From NCBI RefSeq assembly GCF_025532145.1, contig NZ_ARXS01000005.1:124001-188000 (forward strand): a stretch of DNA of 64,000 nucleotides, written 5' to 3'. The position numbers and the translations under genes are program-made. This DNA comes from Alloalcanivorax balearicus MACL04. Lineage in GTDB: Bacteria > Pseudomonadota > Gammaproteobacteria > Pseudomonadales > Alcanivoracaceae. Position 1 is the stretch's first letter. Each line of letters opens with the position of its first letter. This document shows, piece after piece, positions 9,159 through 20,558 of the stretch. The notes beneath the pieces were generated by a model. That model was given only the letters and a program-made list of their open reading frames with translations, had not been told where the DNA came from and did not search any database.

Positions 9159-9993
9159 AGAAACTTTCCACCGTGAATCGTTGATGCTGGTGCACCGGCA
9201 ACGCGGAACGCACTTGCGTAAGGATCGCGAGGTCCACGTCGCCCAGAACCACCGAGGGCTCGCCGCCAGCTTGGGCGACCACCCTACCCCATGGGTCCAC
9301 CAGCATGGAATGACCAAAACTCGCCCGTTTCTCGCTGTGCTGTCCGCATTGGTTGGCGCCCAGCACGTAGCAACCGTTTTGCACCGCGCAAGCGCGCATC
9401 AGCAATTCCCAGTGCGCGGCACCGGTGGTGGCGGTGAACGCACTGGGGTAAATCAATAACTCGGCGCCGCGCGCCACCAGGGCCCGGGCCAGAAGCGGGA
9501 AACGCAGGTCGTAACAGATCGCCATGCCCAGGGTCAGGCCGGCGGACGGCGCCGTGACCACGGCATCGCCGGGTTCGAATACCTCCGACTCCCGGTAACG
9601 CCCCTGACTGTCCTGCACATCCACATCGAACAAATGCAGCTTGTCGTAACCGGCGATCACCTCGCCATCCGGTCCCAGCAACACACTGCGTGTGCGCACC
9701 CGCGGTGCCGGCACTTCACTGCCGTCAGGACGGTATCGCGCCGGCAGGCTGCCGGCCACCAGATACAATTGATGACGCCGCGCCTGCTCCCCCAGCCACG
9801 CCAGCAGATCGTCGTACCGTGTCGCCAGCTCGCGGTAATCCACGCCGTAACCAGCGAAGTTTTCCGGCAGCAGCGCCAGACGGGCCCCACCGGCAGCAGC
9901 CCGCTCCAGGCCCGCTTCCGCTTCGCGCAGGTTGTCCGTCAGCACCTTGCCGCTGGTCATCTGCACCGCGGCCACGGTGATCACGTTACTCAT
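9145..9993 (-). CDS. Carbon-nitrogen hydrolase (nitrilase superfamily, Nit1-like)
   Basis: The 282-residue enzyme has the nitrilase catalytic triad: Glu in [10 protein letters not shown], Lys in [11 protein letters not shown] and Cys in [10 protein letters not shown]. The motifs [10 protein letters not shown] and [11 protein letters not shown] and the terminal [17 protein letters not shown] resemble Nit1-type amidases, which hydrolyse deaminated glutathione. In many gammaproteobacteria a nitrilase lies between yhdP and tldD, as here, with 4 nt to yhdP and a 14-bp overlap with tldD. The fold assignment is firm; the exact substrate is inferred. Confidence 0.9.
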   Translation of the reverse strand: MSNVITVAAVQMTSGKVLTDNLREAEAGLERAAAGGARLALLPENFAGYGVDYRELATRYDDLLAWLGEQARRHQLYLVAGSLPARYRPDGSEVPAPRVRTRSVLLGPDGEVIAGYDKLHLFDVDVQDSQGRYRESEVFEPGDAVVTAPSAGLTLGMAICYDLRFPLLARALVARGAELLIYPSAFTATTGAAHWELLMRACAVQNGCYVLGANQCGQHSEKRASFGHSMLVDPWGRVVAQAGGEPSVVLGDVDLAILTQVRSALPVHQHQRFTVESFYDLR

Positions 9994-9997
9994 CGCC

Positions 9998-12900
9998 TCA
10001 CTCCGCTTCCGTCACCCGGGGTTCCTTCCAGGGTCCCGAGACCTGGTATTCCATGGTGGTGGTCTTGTCCAGCTTATCACCCCATAGCCGCTCCACCACG
10101 AAAACCCCGGCACAAACCGCCGGACCGGCGAGGCAGCCGGCATACAGATTGCTGGAAATGGGCAAGGTCATGGCGACCCGGTTATTCAAGGTCTGTTCCG
10201 CCAGATTCACCTGCCCGGAAACCTGGAACGCCGCCGATGGCGAGTCGATGTGCAAATTCTGGGTGCTGACCCGAGGCCCCTGGAATTGGAAGTCGCCCTT
10301 GAGGGCATCGCAACTGAGGCCTTTTTTGTAGAGATCGGAGAAATCCAGTCGCAGGCGGCGCTGTAGCGTACCGATGTTAAACACACCGAGCACCCGCAAA
10401 ATGGAAGTGCGCGAATCGGTATCCGGTATCCGGCACTCGCCGATGTCCACGTTCACCTGCCCCTGCAGTCCCAACGGCGGCGGTGACAACGGCCAGCCGT
10501 TCCAGGACAGATTCAGCGAAGCGCGGGCGTCCTTGCTTTCCACCAGCGGCGGCAGGCCCCAGGCGGACAACGCCTTGCCCAGGTCATCGGAAGACAACAT
10601 GCCCTGGAAGCGGGTGTGCTGAGCACGATTGTCGCCGGTCCAGGTCAGGGCACCGTCCAGACTGACGCGGCGCCAGCCACCACGCAGGCCACTGATGTGC
10701 ACGCCGCCGTCCACCGGACGCAGGTTGCCGCTCCAGTCCCCCAACTGCTGATCCCCCAGCCGTAAATCGCTGATCGTTGCGTCCAGCGGCGGCAGCGTGG
10801 AGGGGGCAATCGGCGCTTTACCGGTACCGCCATCGTTCCCACCGGTGGCACCCTCCGGCAGGTAAAGACGGGATACTGTCAACAGCAGAGGCCGTTGCCC
10901 CCGTGCCTGGAAGCCGTCGGGAACCTGCAACGAGGCCGCCACCTGATCCCCCAACAGCCCCAGCTCCCAGCCGGACCCCGCCGGCATGGCGGAAAAACGG
11001 ACCTGCCGAAACGGCTGCCCCGCCAGCGTCAACTCGCCAACATTGAACACCGCTCTGTTGACCAGACTATTCTGTCCGCCACCGGAGCCGCTGCCGGCAA
11101 GGCTGCTGATAAACTCCATCCAGGCATTGGCATCGGCCCGGTCCACATGCCCCAGGAAAGTCACGCCCCGGGACGGCATGTTCGGCAGATCCCCCTCGCC
11201 CAGCCGGATCACCCCGGCCACCGGATCGCCGATACGGATCCGGCCACGGCCAACGCCGGCGTACTCCAAACGCAGATCCTGCCTTTCCGGATCCAGACTC
11301 AGCCACAGCCGGCGGCGGGTATCCGCCGATTTGCCCAGCGGCGCCGGCGCGTTCACGACCACCCCCTGCAGCGATGACGAAGCCTCCAGATGGAAGCCCC
11401 GCCCGCGCCAGGGCATGCTCATGGTGATATCCACTGGCACGGTCCCGGATACCGGGGAGAGCCAGTCGAACCCCAGCCATTGCCGCAACCGCGCCGCCGG
11501 CAAACCACCGCTCAGGACCAGACGGCTGTCAGCGTCTCGGGTGGTCCAGGCGCCGCTGAAGCGGCCTCCCAACCCTTCCCCCTTGAGATCCGGCAGATTC
11601 AATCCATTGCGGCTGTGAAAGTGCACCGGCGAGGCCACCCCGGTCAGGGTCAGCCGACGCGCCTCATTGGCCACGGTAACACCGCTCGCGCTGCCGTCCG
11701 CCACCACTGTGACCTGCCGCCCTTCACCTTTTTTGAGCGGCACATCCAGCAGCAGATGCCCCTGCACCTGGCCCTCACGGAAGCGCCAATCCAGCAGTTC
11801 CTTCGGCAGGGTCGCGGCCAGCGGCGTGTCATGGAAAATGCGATCAACATCCGCGGCCGGACCGCTGACCTTGCCCTGCACCACCAGTTGACCGCCCTGC
11901 TCGGGAATATCCACCGCCACTTGGCTGATCTGACTGTTGAGCAAAGTACCGCTGCCGGCGGTGGCCACCAGACGCCGTCCGTCCACCAGCACGTCCGCGT
12001 CCGCGGCGGTGGCCACCGGCCAGTCGGGCAGAAATGACAGGGCGACATCGCGGGCCTGATAGCGCATCTGGAAGGTGCGGTCCTGTTGGCACTCGCGATC
12101 GATCTTCACCGGCCCCTGGTACAGGAACTGGCCATGATCCAGGTGACCGCCCCGGAACGCCTGGCCCAACCAGTCGCCAAGACCGTCGGGCAGACGCCCA
12201 AGCGGAATATAATGACTGGCGCGAGCACCGTCGCCGTCGAACAGATCCGCCAGCAGCCGCAATTCAGGGATTTGTTCCGCCCCGCCCCGCACCCGGGCCA
12301 TGGCCACGCCCCGGGCATCCGGATTGCGGGCGCGTATGGCGCCGCTGTCCAACGTCCAGGATTGATCTTCCAGCGACCAGCGCAGCGCACCGGTGAAAGC
12401 CGCTTCCAGGGCATGGTCATAGAATTCCGGCAGCATCAGGCCAACCGTGTCGCCCCGCAGATCCACCAAGCCGCCCTCCGGCGTGGCCGTCAGCCAGCCA
12501 TTGAGGCCCGAGACGCCAGGCAGTTTACCCACCGCCTGTACCGCCAGATCGCTGAAGCGGGCCTGGAGCGAGCGCCAATCCGTCCCCTCGCCGGTCAGAT
12601 ACAGGCTCTGCAACTGGCCCTGGGGTTGAAATGCCTCGAGCTTTTGCTGGATCGGCGAGATCGATGCCGGCCACGCGAATGGCCACTGCGCCAGTTGCCG
12701 CGCCAGAGCCTGTAAACGCAGCCGTTCACCACGGGCCGCCCATAACGAGGACTGGCCTTCTCCGGGCTCGCGCCAGGATGCCGCCAGCGGCCCCGGAGCC
12801 AAATCGCCGGCCGGCGTTTCACCCCGCACGCTGGAGAGCACCACCTCTCCCCCCTGTTCCGGGTCATAACGGAAGCGCGCGTCCAGATTCAGGTCGCTGA

Positions 12901-13780
12901 TCGCCCAGGGGTTTTCCCCATCGGTGAGTACCAACCGTGGCGCCGAAAGGCGGGCGCTGCCGCTGGTGGGGCGGCCGTCCCTGACATCCAGCCACAGCTG
13001 CGTCTTACCCTGCAGGTTCTCCAGGTCCAGGGGCCACTCACGGGTGTCCGGCAGCCACTCCTCCAGTCGCTCTCCATCCAACGACAAATAGGCGCCAGCA
13101 TTCACCTGTTCCCAGCGCAGCGGATTGCCATCCAGACGCAGCCGTCCGTCCACGGAAAAAGGACGGTCACGGGCCTCCAGCTTCACCGCCAGACGATGCT
13201 GATCGCCATGGTTGACCAGCGCCAGACGCAAAGACGACGCCAGCGGTGGCAAATCCGGCCATTCCAGGGAAAAGCGGGCGTCGTCGATGACGATACGATA
13301 TTGGTGATAGAGCAGGGACAACCAGCGGTCCCATTGCGGTTCACCGCCTTCGAAGGCCTCCAGGCCACGCAGATGGATCCGGCCCTGCTCGTCGCGAACC
13401 AGATGCAGATCCACGCCTTCGACACGCAGTTCGTTGAGGCGGGGCTCTCGGGTCAGTAGCGAGGCCAGAACCCGAACGCTGACTTCCACTCGGTCCAGGG
13501 TCAGCGGAGACCCGCCTTCCACCGCGGGCAGACTCAGCCCGAACAGCCGGATGCGCGGTGACAGCCCCTCCATCTCGCCTTCCAGGCGATCGATCTCGAT
13601 GTCGGTGCCAAAGCGCTCCGCCACCAGCGTTTCCAATTGTGTCCGGTATTCCGGCAGTACCGCCATGAACTGCCGCATGGCGACCACGTACACCGCCAGC
13701 AACACCAGTGGAATGGCCACCAACCACCATAGCCAGTCGCGCCAGAAGGCATGTCCGTGCCTGTCGTTTTTTCTGCTCAC
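9998..13780 (-). CDS. yhdP: YhdP-family AsmA-like envelope protein
   Basis: YhdP is a long AsmA-like protein thought to form a bridge for phospholipid transport from inner to outer membrane. This copy has 1260 residues, the expected size. One N-terminal transmembrane helix (WLWWLVAIPLVLLAVYVVAM, residues 16-35) is followed by a very long beta-rich periplasmic part. Typical segments are RLEGEMEGLSPRIRLFGLSL near the start and FSDLYKKGLSCDALKGDFQF...SPSAAFQVSGQVNLAEQTLNNRVAMTLP near the end. The start is GTG, with GAGG five bases upstream. It is 26 nt downstream of maf, with no RNase G gene in between. Confidence 0.93.
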   Translation of the reverse strand: MSRKNDRHGHAFWRDWLWWLVAIPLVLLAVYVVAMRQFMAVLPEYRTQLETLVAERFGTDIEIDRLEGEMEGLSPRIRLFGLSLPAVEGGSPLTLDRVEVSVRVLASLLTREPRLNELRVEGVDLHLVRDEQGRIHLRGLEAFEGGEPQWDRWLSLLYHQYRIVIDDARFSLEWPDLPPLASSLRLALVNHGDQHRLAVKLEARDRPFSVDGRLRLDGNPLRWEQVNAGAYLSLDGERLEEWLPDTREWPLDLENLQGKTQLWLDVRDGRPTSGSARLSAPRLVLTDGENPWAISDLNLDARFRYDPEQGGEVVLSSVRGETPAGDLAPGPLAASWREPGEGQSSLWAARGERLRLQALARQLAQWPFAWPASISPIQQKLEAFQPQGQLQSLYLTGEGTDWRSLQARFSDLAVQAVGKLPGVSGLNGWLTATPEGGLVDLRGDTVGLMLPEFYDHALEAAFTGALRWSLEDQSWTLDSGAIRARNPDARGVAMARVRGGAEQIPELRLLADLFDGDGARASHYIPLGRLPDGLGDWLGQAFRGGHLDHGQFLYQGPVKIDRECQQDRTFQMRYQARDVALSFLPDWPVATAADADVLVDGRRLVATAGSGTLLNSQISQVAVDIPEQGGQLVVQGKVSGPAADVDRIFHDTPLAATLPKELLDWRFREGQVQGHLLLDVPLKKGEGRQVTVVADGSASGVTVANEARRLTLTGVASPVHFHSRNGLNLPDLKGEGLGGRFSGAWTTRDADSRLVLSGGLPAARLRQWLGFDWLSPVSGTVPVDITMSMPWRGRGFHLEASSSLQGVVVNAPAPLGKSADTRRRLWLSLDPERQDLRLEYAGVGRGRIRIGDPVAGVIRLGEGDLPNMPSRGVTFLGHVDRADANAWMEFISSLAGSGSGGGQNSLVNRAVFNVGELTLAGQPFRQVRFSAMPAGSGWELGLLGDQVAASLQVPDGFQARGQRPLLLTVSRLYLPEGATGGNDGGTGKAPIAPSTLPPLDATISDLRLGDQQLGDWSGNLRPVDGGVHISGLRGGWRRVSLDGALTWTGDNRAQHTRFQGMLSSDDLGKALSAWGLPPLVESKDARASLNLSWNGWPLSPPPLGLQGQVNVDIGECRIPDTDSRTSILRVLGVFNIGTLQRRLRLDFSDLYKKGLSCDALKGDFQFQGPRVSTQNLHIDSPSAAFQVSGQVNLAEQTLNNRVAMTLPISSNLYAGCLAGPAVCAGVFVVERLWGDKLDKTTTMEYQVSGPWKEPRVTEAE

Positions 13781-13806
13781 CTTGGCCTCGTCACCACCTT
13801 CGCGCC

Positions 13807-14427
13807 CTATTCAGCGGGCACGGAGATACCGTAGGGAACCCCCGCCCATTCCAGCAGAGGAAGGGTCTGCTCCAGGGGCAGTCCCACCACCCCACTGTAA
13901 CTGCCGGCCAGGGACGCCACCAGCGCGGCGCCCAGCCCCTGTATGCCATAGGCACCGGCTTTGTCCCGGCCTTCTCCGCAGGCCACATAGGCGCGCCGCT
14001 GAGCCGCGGTGAGCTCCCGGAACCTTACCCGGGTTGTCGACATGGCCGTGCGCGCCTCGCCCTGATGCAACACGCAGACCCCGCTGAGCACCCGATGTTC
14101 CCGGGCGCACAGGGCATCGATCATGGCCAGGGCATCTTCATCATCGACGGGCTTGCCGAGAATGCGCGCCTCCAGCACCACCGCGGTATCCGCGCCGAGC
14201 ACCGCACCAGGCGACGTCCGCAGACCCTCACCGGCGCCGGCCTTGGCGCGGGCCAAACGGATCACGTATTGCTCGGGAGATTCATCGGGCAAGGGCGTTT
14301 CGTCCACGCCTGGAGCCGGCAGGCGAGTGAACCGGGCTCCCACCTGGGTCAATAACTCGGCTCGTCGGGGCGAACCGGAAGCGAGAAACAGCGGCGTCCC
14401 CCACTGAGGTAAAACAACGTCCGTCAT
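13807..14427 (-). CDS. maf: Maf-family nucleoside triphosphate pyrophosphatase
   Basis: Maf proteins hydrolyse non-canonical or UTP/dTTP-type nucleotides to limit their incorporation. The 206 residues show the family start LFLASGSPRRAELLTQVG, the E-x-P loop PGVDETPLPDESPEQYVIRLARAKA, and VLGADTAVVLEARILGKPVDDEDALAMI. The C-terminus has the DKAGAYGIQGLGAALV and GSYSGVVGLPLEQT motifs. It belongs to the mreBCD-maf cluster, as in many gammaproteobacteria, and corresponds to the YhdE branch rather than YceF, judged mainly from position. Confidence 0.93.
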   Translation of the reverse strand: MTDVVLPQWGTPLFLASGSPRRAELLTQVGARFTRLPAPGVDETPLPDESPEQYVIRLARAKAGAGEGLRTSPGAVLGADTAVVLEARILGKPVDDEDALAMIDALCAREHRVLSGVCVLHQGEARTAMSTTRVRFRELTAAQRRAYVACGEGRDKAGAYGIQGLGAALVASLAGSYSGVVGLPLEQTLPLLEWAGVPYGISVPAE

Positions 14428-14459
14428 GTCGTCCTGCCATCGGCCTGGTCGATCCGTTC

Positions 14460-14951
14460 TCAGCGCACCAGAAAACGCAACTGCACCCAGCGCAACGCGG
14501 CCACGACCGGCCGCCAGAGCACCGCGCTGGCCAGCGTACTGTAAAGGATCGTATAGGGAGGATAATAAGCGCGCCCCACGGATTCCTGCACCAGATAGGC
14601 TAGCAGATTCGAGGAGCCGACCAACAGGAACACCACCGCGGTTTGCTGCAAAGCCGGAAAGACACGCATACGCTTGTAGGCGGCCAACATGAAGTAGGCC
14701 CCCAGGCTATAGGCCAGAGCCCATTGACCCAGCGTGGTGCCCACCAGCACATCGTGATACAGCCCGACCACGAAGCCCCACAGCACGCCGACCCGATGCG
14801 GCAACGCCAGTACCCAGTACATCAACACCAGCAACAGCCAGTCCGGACGCAACCAGTTCAGGTCCTCGGGCAGCGGCACCACCTCCAGCAGACCGGCGAG
14901 GAACAGCGTCACCAGGATCACGCCGGTGCCGGCCGGTTTCTCCTTGCTCAT
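14460..14951 (-). CDS. mreD: Rod-shape determining protein MreD
   Basis: MreD is a small inner-membrane member of the elongasome that anchors the MreB-MreC-RodA machinery. The 163 residues contain five to six hydrophobic helices, beginning VILVTLFLAGLLEVVPLP, then WLLLVLMYWVLALPHRVG and GFVVGLYHDVLVGTTLGQWALAYS, whose GLxxDxLxGxxLGxxAL pattern is the MreD hallmark. The ATG overlaps the mreC stop by four bases (ATGA), so translation is probably coupled. Confidence 0.95.
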   Translation of the reverse strand: MSKEKPAGTGVILVTLFLAGLLEVVPLPEDLNWLRPDWLLLVLMYWVLALPHRVGVLWGFVVGLYHDVLVGTTLGQWALAYSLGAYFMLAAYKRMRVFPALQQTAVVFLLVGSSNLLAYLVQESVGRAYYPPYTILYSTLASAVLWRPVVAALRWVQLRFLVR

Positions 14952-15826
14952 TGGCCTTCCTCCTCCGCCATGTCCGGCGGCGCGTCCTCTTGTTCGTCCT
15001 GATCAGCGGGGGCGGGCTCCACCGGTTTGGATTCCACCAACAGCACGTGACTGGCACGATCAATCTGGGCCTTGGGGCGGGCCAGGATATCGGCGAAGGC
15101 GGCGCCGGACCGGTGATCCACACTGACCACCTCGGCCACCGGATAGCCACGGGGATAGAGCTGTCCCAGGCCGGTACTCACCAGCAAGTCGCCCTGCTGC
15201 ACATCGGCGGTGTCCGGCACATACAGCAGACGCAGGGTATTGCCCTGGCCGGTACCGGCCAGAATCGCGCGCACCCCGTTGCGGTTAACCTGCACACTCA
15301 TGGCATGGCTGGCGTCGGTGATCAGCAGCACCCGCGAAGCCAGCGGCCCCACTTCCACCACCTGACCGATCAACCCTTGGGCCTCCAGCACGCCCTGGCC
15401 ACGGCGCACGCCCTCGCGGGCGCCCTTGTTGATCACGATTTCCTGGCGGTTGGGGTCCGGGTCCAGACCGATAATCTCCGCCACCAGCACCGACCCTTCC
15501 AGGCTCGCCGAGGAATTCAGCAGCTCGCGCAAGCGGGTGTTTTCCGCCTCCAGCACCGCCAGTTTCTGCACCCGCTGTTCCAGAATCAGCACCTGGCGGT
15601 TCAGACGTTCCTGGTCTTCCAGCAGTTCACCGCGGCTCTGGGTCTGGCGTGAAACGAAGCGGGCGGTGTCCACCGGCAGATGAGCCAGGTACTGGGCCGG
15701 CGCGGTGAGGTAGCCGAACACGTAGCGGATCGGCTGTGCCCACGGTGTGCGCTGGTCGAGCACCATCAGCACCACGGCGAGAACCAGCGCGATGAGAAGA
15801 CGGTAAGTAGGATTGGAAGAGGACAT
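14948..15826 (-). CDS. mreC: Rod-shape determining protein MreC
   Basis: MreC is the periplasmic scaffold of the elongasome. The 292 residues have one N-terminal membrane helix (LLIALVLAVVLMVLDQ). A coiled coil follows, RGELLEDQERLNRQVLILEQRVQKLAVLEAENTRLRELL (about residues 65-105). Then come the beta-barrel domains with VLVAEIIGLDPDPNRQEIVINKGAREGVRRGQ and GLIGQVVEVGPLASRVLLITD. The C-terminal tail is acidic and rich in Glu, Asp and Pro. It is separated from mreB by 46 nt that contain a strong hairpin. Confidence 0.95.
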   Translation of the reverse strand: MSSSNPTYRLLIALVLAVVLMVLDQRTPWAQPIRYVFGYLTAPAQYLAHLPVDTARFVSRQTQSRGELLEDQERLNRQVLILEQRVQKLAVLEAENTRLRELLNSSASLEGSVLVAEIIGLDPDPNRQEIVINKGAREGVRRGQGVLEAQGLIGQVVEVGPLASRVLLITDASHAMSVQVNRNGVRAILAGTGQGNTLRLLYVPDTADVQQGDLLVSTGLGQLYPRGYPVAEVVSVDHRSGAAFADILARPKAQIDRASHVLLVESKPVEPAPADQDEQEDAPPDMAEEEGQ

Positions 15827-15842
15827 GGCCGTCGGTTACCAG

Positions 15843-15870
15843 GACATTGGCGCCGTGAGGCGCCAATGTC
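15843..15870 (-). terminator. Perfect 12-bp hairpin between mreB and mreC
   Basis: GACATTGGCGCC and GGCGCCAATGTC form an uninterrupted 12-bp stem around a 4-nt loop. It begins two bases past the mreB stop on the minus strand and ends 16 bases before the mreC start. No T-run follows it on the transcribed strand. It is therefore better read as an attenuator or mRNA-stabilising 3' hairpin that raises MreB output over MreC and MreD than as a full terminator. Confidence 0.7.
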
Positions 15871-15872
15871 TA

Positions 15873-17268
<1,396 letters not shown>

Positions 17269-17556
17269 ATGGCCATTGATTCCAAGGTGGTTGCTCAAGT
17301 CGCCCACCTGGCGTGCCTGCAAGTGGACGACAACGAGACCGCGGCGCTGAGCGAACGGCTCAACGACATCCTCGCCATGGTGGACCAGTTGCAGCAGGCC
17401 GATGTGGAAGGCGTCGCGCCTCTGGCCCATCCCCTGGATGTGAGTCAGCCGCTACGCGACGACCAAGTTACCGAACCGGACGTGCGCGAACGGGTCATGC
17501 CGATCGCCCCAGCCATCGAAGAGGGCTGCTTCCTGGTGCCCCGAGTCATTGAATAA
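17269..17556 (+). CDS. gatC: Asp-tRNA(Asn)/Glu-tRNA(Gln) amidotransferase subunit C
   Basis: GatC is the small stabilising subunit of the GatCAB amidotransferase. The 95 residues start MAIDSKVVAQVAHLACLQV and include the LNDILAMVDQLQQADVEGVAPLAHPLD motif and a conserved C-terminal LRDDQVTEPD. The ATG at 17269 follows GGAGAGAACC. It is first in gatC-gatA-gatB, 6 nt before gatA. Because the window also encodes tRNA-Gln, it may act on Glu-tRNA(Gln), Asp-tRNA(Asn) or both; this depends on synthetases outside the window. Confidence 0.95.
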   Translation: MAIDSKVVAQVAHLACLQVDDNETAALSERLNDILAMVDQLQQADVEGVAPLAHPLDVSQPLRDDQVTEPDVRERVMPIAPAIEEGCFLVPRVIE

Positions 17557-17562
17557 GACGCC

Positions 17563-19017
17563 ATGCATACCAAGACCCTGACCGAACTCAGAGCCGGCCT
17601 GGCCGCCCGGGAATTTTCCTCCCGCGAGCTGACCGAACACTTTCTGCGCCGTATCCGGCAATTCGACGGTGAACTCAACAGTCTGATCACCGTCACCGAG
17701 GAGCAGGCCCTGGCCCAGGCCGACGCCGCCGACGCCACCCTCGCCCGGGGTGAAGGCGGACTGCTCACCGGCCTGCCCGTGGCCCACAAGGACATCTTCT
17801 GTACCGAAGGCGTCCGAACCAGTTGCGGTTCACGCATGCTGGACAACTTCATCGCCCCCTACACCGCCACCGTGGTGGAAAAAATGGCGGCGCAAGGCGC
17901 GGTGATGCTGGGCAAGACCAATATGGACGAGTTCGCCATGGGCTCCTCCAACGAAACCAGCTTTTATGGCCCGGTGAAAAACCCCTGGGACCAGGAGCGG
18001 GTGCCCGGCGGTTCTTCCGGCGGCGCCGCCGCCACTCTGGCCGCGCGCCTGACTCCGGCCGCCACCGGTACCGACACCGGCGGTTCCATCCGCCAGCCGG
18101 CGGCACTGAACGGCGTCACCGGTCTGAAACCCACTTATGGACGGGTATCCCGCTGGGGCATGATCGCTTTCGCCTCCAGCCTCGACCAGGCCGGCCCGAT
18201 GGGCCTGAGCGCCGCCGACTGCGCGCTGATGCTGGGCGCCATGGCCGGCCACGACGACAAGGATTCCACCAGCCTCGACGAGCCGGTGGGTGATTATCTC
18301 AACGACCTGAACCAGAATCTGGAGGGTCTCAGGATCGGCGTTCCGGAAGAATTTTTCCCGGATACCCTGGATGGCGCCATTGCCGAAAGCAGCCGCGAAG
18401 CTCTGCGGGAGCTGGAAAAACAGGGCGCCAAACTGGTGCCGCTGTCGCTGCCGAGTATCAAACTGTCGGTGCCGGCGTACTACGTGATCGCGCCGGCGGA
18501 GGCCAGTTCCAATCTGTCCCGCTTCGACGGCGTGCGCTACGGTCACCGCTGTGACGATCCCGTGGATCTGCTGGATCTGTACAAACGTTCCCGTTCCGAA
18601 GGCTTCGGCGAGGAGGTCAAACGCCGTATTCTGGTCGGCACCTATGCTCTGTCCGCCGGCTACTACGACGCCTATTACCGCCGCGCCCAGCAAGTCCGCC
18701 GCCTGATCCGTGACGACTTCGCCCGCGCCTTCGCCGAGGTGGACGTGATCATGGGGCCGACCAGCCCGGAAACCGCGTTCAAGATCGGCGCCAAGGTGGA
18801 TGATCCGATCAACATGTACATGGCCGATGTCTTCACTATCGCCGTCAACCTGGCGGGGCTGCCGGCGCTGTCCATGCCCAGCGGTTTCGTCAACGGCTTG
18901 CCGGTGGGCACTCAGGTCATCGGCAACTACTTCCAGGAGGGCCGCATCCTCAACGTGGCCCATCGTTATCAACTGGCCACCGACTGGCACCAACGGATTC
19001 CGGGAGCGTTCGCATGA
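17563..19017 (+). CDS. gatA: Glutamyl/aspartyl-tRNA amidotransferase subunit A
   Basis: GatA is the glutaminase subunit that releases ammonia for transamidation. The 484 residues carry the amidase-signature Lys-cisSer-Ser triad: Lys in [14 protein letters not shown], Ser in [18 protein letters not shown] and Ser in [42 protein letters not shown] is the family's most conserved block. The stop overlaps the gatB start by four bases (ATGA), consistent with coupled translation of the heterotrimer. Confidence 0.97.
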   Translation: MHTKTLTELRAGLAAREFSSRELTEHFLRRIRQFDGELNSLITVTEEQALAQADAADATLARGEGGLLTGLPVAHKDIFCTEGVRTSCGSRMLDNFIAPYTATVVEKMAAQGAVMLGKTNMDEFAMGSSNETSFYGPVKNPWDQERVPGGSSGGAAATLAARLTPAATGTDTGGSIRQPAALNGVTGLKPTYGRVSRWGMIAFASSLDQAGPMGLSAADCALMLGAMAGHDDKDSTSLDEPVGDYLNDLNQNLEGLRIGVPEEFFPDTLDGAIAESSREALRELEKQGAKLVPLSLPSIKLSVPAYYVIAPAEASSNLSRFDGVRYGHRCDDPVDLLDLYKRSRSEGFGEEVKRRILVGTYALSAGYYDAYYRRAQQVRRLIRDDFARAFAEVDVIMGPTSPETAFKIGAKVDDPINMYMADVFTIAVNLAGLPALSMPSGFVNGLPVGTQVIGNYFQEGRILNVAHRYQLATDWHQRIPGAFA

Positions 19018-20471
19018 GTTGGGAAACCGTTATCGGCCTGGAAGTGCACGTGCAACTGGCCACCGCCTCCAAACTGTTCTCCGCCAGCAGCACCCGCACC
19101 GGCGACGAACCGAACAGCAACGCCAGTCTGATCGATCTGGCCATGCCCGGCACTCTGCCGGTGGTCAACCGTGAAGCCATCCGTCACGCGATTCGCTTCG
19201 GCCTGGCCATTGACGCGGAAATCGGCCGCCGGTCCGTGTTCGAACGGAAAAATTATTTTTATCCGGATTTGCCCAAGGGCTATCAGACCACTCAACTGGC
19301 CGAACCCATCGTCGGCGCCGGCGTGGTCGATCTGCAACTGGAGGACGGTACTCGCAAGAGTGTGCGCATCCACCACGCCCACCTGGAAGAAGACGCCGGC
19401 AAATCCCTGCATGAAGCGTTCTCCGACGAAACCGGGCGGGCCATGACTGGCATCGACCTGAACCGCGCCGGCACGCCGCTGATCGAGATCGTCTCCGAAC
19501 CGGACATGAGCAACGCGGAAGAAGCCGTGGCCTTCGCCCGCAAGCTGCACGCCATCGTCACCTCCCTGGGCATCAGCGACGGCGATATGTCCCAGGGCAA
19601 CATGCGTTTCGATGTGAACATCTCCGTACGCCGTCCCGGCGAACCACTGGGTACGCGCACCGAAACCAAGAACCTGAACTCGTTCCGGTTCATGGAAAAA
19701 GCCATCAAGTTGGAAGTGGAACGGCAGATCGATGTGCTCGAGAACGGCGGCGAAGTGGTGCAGGAAACACGCCTGTACAACGGCGAAACCAACACTGCCC
19801 GCGCCATGCGCAGCAAGGAAGACGCCAACGATTACCGCTACTTCCCCTGCCCGGACCTGCTGCCGGTACTGGTCAGTGAAGAGGAAATCAACGAGTTGCG
19901 CGACGCGCTGCCGGAACTGCCGGACGCCCGCAAAGCGCGCTTCGTTGAAGCCTACGCGCTCTCCGAATACGACGCCGAACTGCTCTGCGCCGATCTCGCC
20001 ACCGCTGCCTACTTCGAAGCGGCGGCCAAACAGGGCGGCGACGCCAAGCTGGCGGCCAACTGGGTGATGGGAGAACTGACCGCGCGTCTCAACGCCGACG
20101 ACATCGGCATCGCGCAAAGTCCGGTGAGCGCCGAACATCTTGGTGAACTGATCCAGCGCATCAAGGACGGCACTATCAGTTCCAAAATCGCCAAGCAGGT
20201 GTTTGACGCCTGCTGGGCCGGCGAGGGCAGCCCGGATCAAATCATCGAGAGCAAAGGCCTCAAGCAGATGAGCGACACCGGCGAGCTGGAAAAGATCGTC
20301 GATGACATCATCGCCAACCACCCGGCACAGGTAGAGGATTACCGTGGCTCCGATGACGCCAAACGGAAGAAAAAGATCGGCTTCTTCGTCGGTCAGGCCA
20401 TGAAGGCCACGCAGGGCAAGGCGAATCCCCAGCAACTGAACCAGTTGCTGCAACAAAAACTGAACGGTTAA
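19014..20471 (+). CDS. gatB: Glutamyl/aspartyl-tRNA amidotransferase subunit B
   Basis: GatB binds the mischarged tRNA and holds the kinase/transamidase site. The 485 residues show [21 protein letters not shown], the zinc-lacking core [17 protein letters not shown], the [18 protein letters not shown] block, [18 protein letters not shown], and [17 protein letters not shown]. The C-terminal YqeY-like tail ([23 protein letters not shown]...[23 protein letters not shown]) is complete. It is the last gene of the gat operon. Confidence 0.97.
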   Translation: MSWETVIGLEVHVQLATASKLFSASSTRTGDEPNSNASLIDLAMPGTLPVVNREAIRHAIRFGLAIDAEIGRRSVFERKNYFYPDLPKGYQTTQLAEPIVGAGVVDLQLEDGTRKSVRIHHAHLEEDAGKSLHEAFSDETGRAMTGIDLNRAGTPLIEIVSEPDMSNAEEAVAFARKLHAIVTSLGISDGDMSQGNMRFDVNISVRRPGEPLGTRTETKNLNSFRFMEKAIKLEVERQIDVLENGGEVVQETRLYNGETNTARAMRSKEDANDYRYFPCPDLLPVLVSEEEINELRDALPELPDARKARFVEAYALSEYDAELLCADLATAAYFEAAAKQGGDAKLAANWVMGELTARLNADDIGIAQSPVSAEHLGELIQRIKDGTISSKIAKQVFDACWAGEGSPDQIIESKGLKQMSDTGELEKIVDDIIANHPAQVEDYRGSDDAKRKKKIGFFVGQAMKATQGKANPQQLNQLLQQKLNG

Positions 20472-20500
20472 TCAAACCGTCACAGGAGCCGGTTTACGCT

Positions 20501-20519
20501 GCGGCCCGGGATGGGCCGC
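20501..20519 (+). terminator. Small GC hairpin after gatB
   Basis: GCGGCCC and GGGCCGC form a 7-bp stem around a 5-nt loop, 30 nt after the gatB stop. There is no T-run after it. It could serve as a weak terminator of the gat operon before the S41 peptidase gene. Confidence 0.35.
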
Positions 20520-20558
20520 CCCGGCGCCCGCATACAACACGATAATAAGGAAATCACC

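Noticed and set aside
9159-9317. A longer N-terminus for TldD
   Set aside because: It would lie within the nitrilase gene, is basic and Trp-rich, and has no family counterpart; MISDERFTL at 9158 is the normal start.
18969-20456. A 495-codon open frame on the minus strand opposite gatB
   Set aside because: Its coding partner gatB is certain; the antisense frame is low-complexity and His/Gly/Gln-rich, as antisense frames are in GC-rich genes.
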